The notes beneath the pieces are model-generated. The model was not told where the DNA came from and did no database searches. It saw nothing but the letters and a program-made list of their open reading frames with translations. A DNA stretch of 34,208 nt from Bacteroidia bacterium (GTDB taxonomy: Bacteria > Bacteroidota > Bacteroidia > CAIKAF01). The translations under genes were made by a program, and so were the position numbers. Positions 29,134 to 34,208 of the stretch are shown here, piece by piece. Each line of letters opens with the position of its first letter. Positions within the stretch are counted from its first letter, which is position 1. The DNA lies in NCBI GenBank assembly GCA_016742095.1, contig JACVCJ010000037.1, positions 1 through 34,208 of the forward strand. Reading direction: 5' to 3'.

Positions 29134-31809
29134 TTAACGCAGCAGGTTGATATGTCCGAGCAGTTCCTGCTGCCTGCCGCTGGTGGGTGTGTAGAGTATC
29201 TTGTATACGTAGGTGCCTTGTGGCAGCGGATTCCCGGAGTCGTTCCGGAAACTGCCGTTCCAGCCTTCATAAATGTTTTCCGACTCAAATACCATTTCGC
29301 CCCAGCGGTTAAAAATATACAGACGGTAATGATTTATATAGCTGATCACGGGCTTCCACTCGTCATTTGTACCATCGTGCCGGCCGGGCGTAAAAGAATT
29401 AGGTATATAGATCATGGTATAGGGATGTACCGTAATTTCCCGGCTCAGGGTATCGGCACAGGGGCCGTTCACGGCGATCTGGGTAATGCTGTAACTGCCT
29501 TCCTGTGTAAATGTATATACGAAATCCGGTACATTGTACTGATCTCCGGTGCTGATGAAATACTGCAGGCTCAGGGCATCTGTAGAAAGATCGCTGATCT
29601 GTACTGAAGGGTCGCCCAGGCTGATCTCCGCAGGCATGTCGAACCCGGCCTGCGGCTGTGGCAGCAGGTCCAGGGAAAGAATGATCAGACTGTCGCAACC
29701 GTGTATACTGCTGAGCGGTATAAGGTGCTGTCCGCTCTGCGTATAGTTTTGCCCGAGAAACGGGAACGAACTGCCTGAACAGATGCTGACCGGCAGGGTA
29801 CTCTGGTATACGGGATGTACGCTCAGCGTGTGAAAGGCCGTATCGGAAACACAACCGTTGACGCTTACATAGAGTGAGTATGTTCCCGAATGTGCCGTAT
29901 TTGCATCGGGGATGAGCAGGTCTTCGCTGTTACCTGCAGGCGCCGGATTTCCCCAGAAGTACGAGGCCCCGGGTATGGAAGGGGCATCCATGCGTATCGT
30001 GTCTCCCGCGCAGTAGTCGGGAGCGGCGCTGATCTGGGGTAAGGGAGGAACAGGGAACACCGTAAGTGTAAGTGAATCCGTGGCCACGCAGCCATTGGTA
30101 TCAGTACCGGTGACCACATATACAGAACTGAGGGATGGAACAAAACCAACGCCGTCATTCACGCCGTTATTCCAGGTGTAGGTCAGGGCTCCCGAGCCTG
30201 ACAATGATATGCTGTCCCCGGCACATAAAGCCTGGTCCGGTCCGGCATCTACAGCGGGCAGGGGGTTAACGCCGAGCAGGACAGAATCGGTATTAACGCA
30301 GCCGTTCGTATCCGTGCCTGTAAGTATATACAGGGACCCGCCGGCAGGAACAAAGGCAACGCCGTCCGTTATCCCGTTATTCCAGATGTACAAAAGTGCG
30401 CCCGAACCGCTGAACGTGACGCTGTCCCCGGCACATACGGTCTGGTCGGGGCCTGCGTTCACAGGTGGCAGCAGCAATACGGTCAGCAGCAGGGAATCCC
30501 GGCTACTGCAGCCATTGCCGTCTGTGCCTGTTACGCTGTAAATGGCTGTTGCCGGCGGTACAAAGGCCTGGTTATCGCTGATGCCGTTATTCCAGTTGTA
30601 GGAAGATGCGCCGTTTGCCGCGAGCAAGGCTGTATCACCGGCACAGAGACTGATGTCCGGCCCGGCATCGACAGGCGGAAGGTCGTGTACGGTTACGGTG
30701 CGCAGCACACTGTCCGTACAGCCGAAAATGCTTTGTCCGCTGAGCTGATAGGTATGTATACCCGGAGGCGGCGAAATGTAAGACCCGTTAACGACATTAT
30801 CGCTCCATTGGTAGCTTGCGGCCCCGGAACCGCTCATCAGCAGGGAATCGTTCCGGCAGATGGCCGTGTCGCTTCCGGCATGCACAGGCGGCAGGGGATG
30901 CACGGTAATGTAATGCGTAACGGAATCGGAACAGCCGTAAATGTCGCGTATCTTCAGTTTTACGGGGTAAATTCCCGCCGTATTGTAAACATGGGAAAAA
31001 CGAACGGAATCCTGGTACTGGGTGCCGTCTCCCATATCCCAGAGCAGCTGGTCGTAAATGTTCTGGGTGCTGGAATCACAGAAAATGTTAAAGTGCACGG
31101 CCTCCCCGGGACACACCGAATCATTCTGAATAAAATACTGGGCCAGCACTTCGTAGGTAAAGTTGGAATAAGTAACGCGGGACTGGGAATTGTTGTAAAA
31201 ACCGAAGCGCCCGGCATCGAAGCAGCCCTGCTGGTTTACGAGCGTATCCCCGTTAATGGTGACCACGATCAGGGACGAGGTATACAGACAGGTGAAATTG
31301 TAAACGGTATTGTAGGCCCAGCCGGGGAAGACGTTGTCGCAGGTGTGCGTGATCAGCTGGGAAGGTGCGGTGGCCGTGTAATTTACCAGGTTGATCTGTC
31401 CGCCGGTACCGTTCACCGTTCCGAAAAAATTATCGCAGGGCGTATTGGTACCTCCGAAAATGTCCCTCTTCTGGGCCAGCAGCATAAAATCCCAGGCATT
31501 ATTGCCGTTCAGCGGGGTTTTGTAACCCACTACGAAGCCGACAAAATCGTCGTCTCCGTCATTGGCTACACTGTACTGCCCCGAAAAGCGTACATTGATA
31601 AATTCCTGGTCGCTCACGAAAAAACTGGCCGGTGAGTTTACGCTTTGGTATACCGAAAGCCCGGAGGGATCAACGGTCCAGTTACTTGTAATATCGCCTT
31701 CGCGGTGCCAGGTATGCAGGTCCATCCACTGGCCGCATTGACTGAACATGGTGTGAGAGCAGGACAGAAATGCCGTGAGGAGGCATATCGGGATTAAAAT
31801 GTTTTTCAT
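29134..31809 (-). CDS. Type B T9SS protein with thrombospondin-C-like, PKD and Ig-like domains
   Basis: An 891-residue secreted protein. Signal peptide about 1-23. Residues 40-222 resemble the thrombospondin C-terminal lectin-like domain: NWTVDPSGLSVYQSVNSP, FSGQYSVANDGDDDFVGFVVGY (76-96) with the acidic calcium-type cluster, and GRFGFYNNSQSRVTYSNF (200-217). A PKD domain follows (WDMGDGTQY...FSHVYNTAGIYPV). Then five or so Ig-like repeats of about 70 residues with VDAGPD/LCAGD and W-N-N-G motifs, one longer Ig-like unit (ASYFWGNPAP), a PKD-like linker, and the C-terminal CHU_C sorting domain ending GHINLLR. Export by the type IX system and surface attachment are expected. It is a tandem paralogue of the next gene, whose last roughly 300 residues align closely. 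A promoter is proposed at 31939-31969. Confidence 0.92.
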   Translation of the reverse strand: MKNILIPICLLTAFLSCSHTMFSQCGQWMDLHTWHREGDITSNWTVDPSGLSVYQSVNSPASFFVSDQEFINVRFSGQYSVANDGDDDFVGFVVGYKTPLNGNNAWDFMLLAQKRDIFGGTNTPCDNFFGTVNGTGGQINLVNYTATAPSQLITHTCDNVFPGWAYNTVYNFTCLYTSSLIVVTINGDTLVNQQGCFDAGRFGFYNNSQSRVTYSNFTYEVLAQYFIQNDSVCPGEAVHFNIFCDSSTQNIYDQLLWDMGDGTQYQDSVRFSHVYNTAGIYPVKLKIRDIYGCSDSVTHYITVHPLPPVHAGSDTAICRNDSLLMSGSGAASYQWSDNVVNGSYISPPPGIHTYQLSGQSIFGCTDSVLRTVTVHDLPPVDAGPDISLCAGDTALLAANGASSYNWNNGISDNQAFVPPATAIYSVTGTDGNGCSSRDSLLLTVLLLPPVNAGPDQTVCAGDSVTFSGSGALLYIWNNGITDGVAFVPAGGSLYILTGTDTNGCVNTDSVLLGVNPLPAVDAGPDQALCAGDSISLSGSGALTYTWNNGVNDGVGFVPSLSSVYVVTGTDTNGCVATDSLTLTVFPVPPLPQISAAPDYCAGDTIRMDAPSIPGASYFWGNPAPAGNSEDLLIPDANTAHSGTYSLYVSVNGCVSDTAFHTLSVHPVYQSTLPVSICSGSSFPFLGQNYTQSGQHLIPLSSIHGCDSLIILSLDLLPQPQAGFDMPAEISLGDPSVQISDLSTDALSLQYFISTGDQYNVPDFVYTFTQEGSYSITQIAVNGPCADTLSREITVHPYTMIYIPNSFTPGRHDGTNDEWKPVISYINHYRLYIFNRWGEMVFESENIYEGWNGSFRNDSGNPLPQGTYVYKILYTPTSGRQQELLGHINLLR

Positions 31810-31938
31810 AGGCAGGTCACCCCGGGATTACACATACAGGAACATTTGCCGCGGATGGTGTGATCCTGCGGTTGTGCAGAGAAATAAAAAGGATGAAGAG
31901 GGAACGGCCGCCGGGAAACAGGGTAAGGCGTCCTTTTT

Positions 31939-31969
31939 CAAATATAGAATAAAACGCTGAAAAAGCAAC
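31939..31969 (-). promoter_or_regulatory. Candidate promoter of 29134-31809 T9SS gene
   Basis: Minus strand: GTTG (31966-31969), a 19-base spacer, then TATATTTG (31939-31946), a full -7 match. The ATG is at 31809, giving a leader of about 125 bases with no Shine-Dalgarno or recognisable structure. Confidence 0.5.
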
Positions 31970-32012
31970 TAAGAAAATCCGTTTTTAATGCTGTGGTAAA
32001 CTTAGGGAAACG

Positions 32013-32040
32013 AAAAAAGCAGGCCTTGCGACCTGCTTTT
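32013..32040 (-). terminator. Terminator of right-end T9SS gene
   Basis: Minus-strand stem AAAAGCAGG/CCTGCTTTT (32015-32040) with an eight-base loop and a following T-tract. It starts 3 bases after the stop codon. Confidence 0.85.
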
Positions 32041-32043
32041 CTG

Positions 32044-34208
32044 TTATCGTAGAAGATTAATGTGTCCGAGTAGTTCCTGTTCATCGCCCTGGTACTTCCG
32101 GTAACGTATTTTGTACACATACGTTCCCTGTTGTACGGGTTTATCGGGCATATTCCTGAAATTACCGTTCCAGCCTTTGTACACATCGTCCGACTCGAAG
32201 ATGAGTTCTCCCCATCGGTCGAAGATCAGCAGGGTATACGAGCCCGTATAACTGATAACGGGTTTCCATTCGTCGTTGATGCCGTCTCCGTCCGGTGTAA
32301 AGGAATTCGGTATATAGGCCATCGACACCGGTGTAATGGTTATGGTCTGTGTAAGTGAATCCACACAGGCGCCGTTGGTCACCACCTGGGTTACGCTGTA
32401 ATCGCCGGCACCCATGAACGTATACACAATGTCGGGTGTATTATATACATCGCCGGTACTGATGTAGTACTGTACCGTAGTGGCGTTGAACGAAGCGTCG
32501 CTGATCTGCACCGCGGGTTCTTCCACGCTGGTCTGTGTCGGCATGTCGAAGCCGGCAACCGGTTGCGGCATCAGGTTGATGTTGAGTGTGATCAGGCTGT
32601 CGCAGCCCTGGGCCGTGCTGAGGCTTACCAGGTATTGTCCGGCATTCTGGTAGGTTACCCCCTGGAAGGTGTAGCCCGAACCCTGGCAGATATTTACCTG
32701 TACGCTGCGGGCATAGGTGGGGTTTACCACCAGTGTGTGCTGTGTCGTAGCCGAAGTACAACCGCTTACCACCACGTATACGGAATAGGTGCCGCTGTGT
32801 GCAACATTGGCATTGCTGAAGTTGATGTCTTCGGTGGTGGCGAACTGCGCCGGGTTCCCCCAGTAATAGTTCGCTCCCGGTATGGTAGTAGCGTCCAGCA
32901 GGATGTTATCGCCCGCGCAATAGGCAGAAGCGGCCGTGATCGCCGGTGCAGGCGGAATGGCATTTACGGTCACGGTCAGCTGGTCGGTATTCTGGCAGGA
33001 ATTGGCATCGGTGCCGGTTACCGTGTATGTAAGGGTAGCACCCGGCACAAAGGCCACGCCGTCGCTTACGCCGTTATCCCAGGTATAGGTTAGGGCCCCG
33101 GAACCGGAAAGCGTTACGGAGGTACCTGCACAAACTGTCTGGTCAGGCCCGGCATTTACGATCGGCAGCGGGTTTACGGTCACGGTTACCTGGTCGGTGT
33201 TCTGACAGGTATTGGCGTCGGTTCCGGTTACCGTGTAGGTGAGGGTAGCACCCGGTACAAAGGCCACGCCGTCGCTTACCCCGTTATCCCAGCTGAAGGA
33301 CGTAGCGCCCAGTCCGCTGAGGGTAACGGATGTTCCTGCACATACGGTCTGGTCGGGCCCTGCGTTCACGAGCGGCAGCGGATTCACGGTCACGGTTACC
33401 TGGTCGGTGTTCTGGCAGGTATTGGCATCCGTTCCGGTTACGGTATAGGTAAGGGTTGCGGCAGGTACAAAAGCGGTGCCGTCGCTTACGCCGTTATCCC
33501 AGGTGTAGCTCACAGCGCCCGATCCGCTGAGGGTAACGGAGGTTCCTGCACATACGGTCTGGTCAGGCCCGGCATCTACCACGGGGAGCATATTTACGGT
33601 CACGGTTACCTGGTCGGTATTCTGACATGTATTGGCGTCTGTTCCGGTCACGGTGTAGGTGGTGGTTGTGGTCGGGTTGAAGGCTACGCCATCGGTCACG
33701 CCGTTATCCCAGGTATAGGTTACCGCCCCGGAACCGTTGAGTGTCACGGCAGCACCGATACAAATGGTCTGATCCGGCCCGGCATTCACAATGGGCAGCG
33801 GATTTACGGTTACGGTAACCTGGTCGGTATTCTGGCAGGTGTTGGCGTCCGTTCCGGTTACGGTGTAGGTAGTCGTAGTGGTCGGATTGAAAGCGGTGCC
33901 GTCGGTCACACCATTATCCCAGGTGTACGATACGGCCCCGGAACCATTCAGTGTCACGGCAGCTCCGATACAGATGGTCTGATCGGGCCCAGCATTTACG
34001 AGGGGGAGCGGATTTACGGTCACGGTTACCTGGTCGGTATTCTGGCAGGTATTAGCGTCCGTTCCGGTCACAGTGTAGGTAGTTGTAGTCGTCGGATTGA
34101 AGGCTACGCCGTCGGTAACACCATTGTCCCAGGTGTACGTAACCGCCCCGGCACCGTTGAGTGTTACAGAAGCGCCCACGCAAATGGTCTGATCGGCCCC
34201 TGCATTTA
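32044..34208 (-). CDS. Type B T9SS protein with tandem Ig-like repeats, 5'-truncated
   Basis: 720 residues of a larger secreted protein are visible; the frame is open to the window edge (first residues NAGADQTICVGASV), so the start and signal peptide lie outside. From the N-terminal side there are about six 70-residue repeats of the form VNAGPDQT-C-G-S-VTLSGSGA-TYTWDNGV-DG-AF-P-TYTVTGTDANTCQNTDQVTVTVNPLP, one diverged unit (ANYYWGNPAQ), a PKD-like linker (AGFDMPTQTSVEEPAVQISD), and the CHU_C type IX sorting domain ending GHINLLR. The repeats are nearly identical in DNA, unlike those in the other two T9SS genes, which suggests recent expansion or gene conversion. A terminator follows 3 bases after the stop. 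Confidence 0.92.
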   Translation of the reverse strand, partial: NAGADQTICVGASVTLNGAGAVTYTWDNGVTDGVAFNPTTTTTYTVTGTDANTCQNTDQVTVTVNPLPLVNAGPDQTICIGAAVTLNGSGAVSYTWDNGVTDGTAFNPTTTTTYTVTGTDANTCQNTDQVTVTVNPLPIVNAGPDQTICIGAAVTLNGSGAVTYTWDNGVTDGVAFNPTTTTTYTVTGTDANTCQNTDQVTVTVNMLPVVDAGPDQTVCAGTSVTLSGSGAVSYTWDNGVSDGTAFVPAATLTYTVTGTDANTCQNTDQVTVTVNPLPLVNAGPDQTVCAGTSVTLSGLGATSFSWDNGVSDGVAFVPGATLTYTVTGTDANTCQNTDQVTVTVNPLPIVNAGPDQTVCAGTSVTLSGSGALTYTWDNGVSDGVAFVPGATLTYTVTGTDANSCQNTDQLTVTVNAIPPAPAITAASAYCAGDNILLDATTIPGANYYWGNPAQFATTEDINFSNANVAHSGTYSVYVVVSGCTSATTQHTLVVNPTYARSVQVNICQGSGYTFQGVTYQNAGQYLVSLSTAQGCDSLITLNINLMPQPVAGFDMPTQTSVEEPAVQISDASFNATTVQYYISTGDVYNTPDIVYTFMGAGDYSVTQVVTNGACVDSLTQTITITPVSMAYIPNSFTPDGDGINDEWKPVISYTGSYTLLIFDRWGELIFESDDVYKGWNGNFRNMPDKPVQQGTYVYKIRYRKYQGDEQELLGHINLLR
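32963..34208 (-). repeat. Exact-period 210-bp coding repeat array
   Basis: The same block (plus strand TTTACGGTCACGGTTACCTG or close variants) recurs at 32963, 33173, 33383, 33593, 33803 and 34013, each exactly 210 bases apart, coding 70-residue Ig-like units. The array runs off the window, so the true copy number is unknown. Confidence 0.95.

Noticed and set aside
30685-31635. Plus-strand frame (316 residues) opposite the T9SS gene
   Set aside because: Shadow of the TSP-C-like and PKD-coding region; no signal, motif or promoter of its own.
32963-34208. CRISPR-like or satellite interpretation of the 210-bp repeats
   Set aside because: Units are contiguous coding repeats in a single open frame with no short repeat/unique spacer structure.

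Overview
The window looks like chromosomal DNA of a member of the Bacteroidota, probably close to Chitinophagales or Sphingobacteriales. The signs are three secreted proteins with the gliding-type (CHU_C, type B) C-terminal sorting domain of the type IX secretion system, a TonB-dependent receptor paired with a DUF4249 lipoprotein, a short archaeal/eukaryal-type prolyl-tRNA synthetase, many lipoproteins, few Shine-Dalgarno sites, and repeated promoter elements of the Bacteroidota form TTTG-N17..23-TAnnTTTG. The genus cannot be named from this.

Layout, left to right. (1) 1-1712: the 3' part of an Ig-repeat type B T9SS protein. (2) 1757-3211: a small hypothetical gene, a cysteine-free DsbA-fold protein, a DUF3703 protein and tRNA-Pro(GGG). 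(3) 3387-6651: a TonB receptor/DUF4249 lipoprotein operon. (4) 6652-13795: rhomboid protease, outer-membrane protein, S41 protease, M13 metallopeptidase and proS. (5) 13903-18816: a Gly/Tyr/Trp-rich lipoprotein, an OmpP1/FadL-like porin, a SIMPL-domain protein and a TPR lipoprotein. (6) 18820-20551: an AT-rich ImmA/IrrE plus DUF4411 (PIN-like) toxin-antitoxin-type cassette between perfect 18-bp direct repeats; the DUF4411 gene carries a frameshift. (7) 20553-24047: a small membrane protein, then on the minus strand a discoidin-like lipoprotein, ruvX, def and a TPR lipoprotein. (8) 24189-29093: a VanY-like M15 peptidase, and a minus-strand run of a DUF2079 membrane protein, a ligase-associated exonuclease and an ATP-dependent DNA ligase. 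(9) 29134-34208: two tandem paralogous T9SS proteins; the right one contains an array with an exact 210-bp period and runs off the window.

Functionally, most genes are envelope genes (receptor, lipoproteins, outer-membrane proteins, peptidases, T9SS cargo) mixed with housekeeping genes (proS, def, ruvX, tRNA-Pro) and one DNA-repair pair. Both window ends lie inside repeat-rich T9SS genes, as expected if the window is an assembly contig that broke at repeats.

The main points for follow-up are the repeat-flanked ImmA/DUF4411 cassette; promoter -7 boxes lying only 3-9 bases before many start codons, suggesting leaderless mRNAs; terminators whose sequence overlaps the next gene's promoter; and convergent genes whose stop codons touch or overlap. 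Promoter and terminator calls are by eye against consensus and carry moderate confidence.
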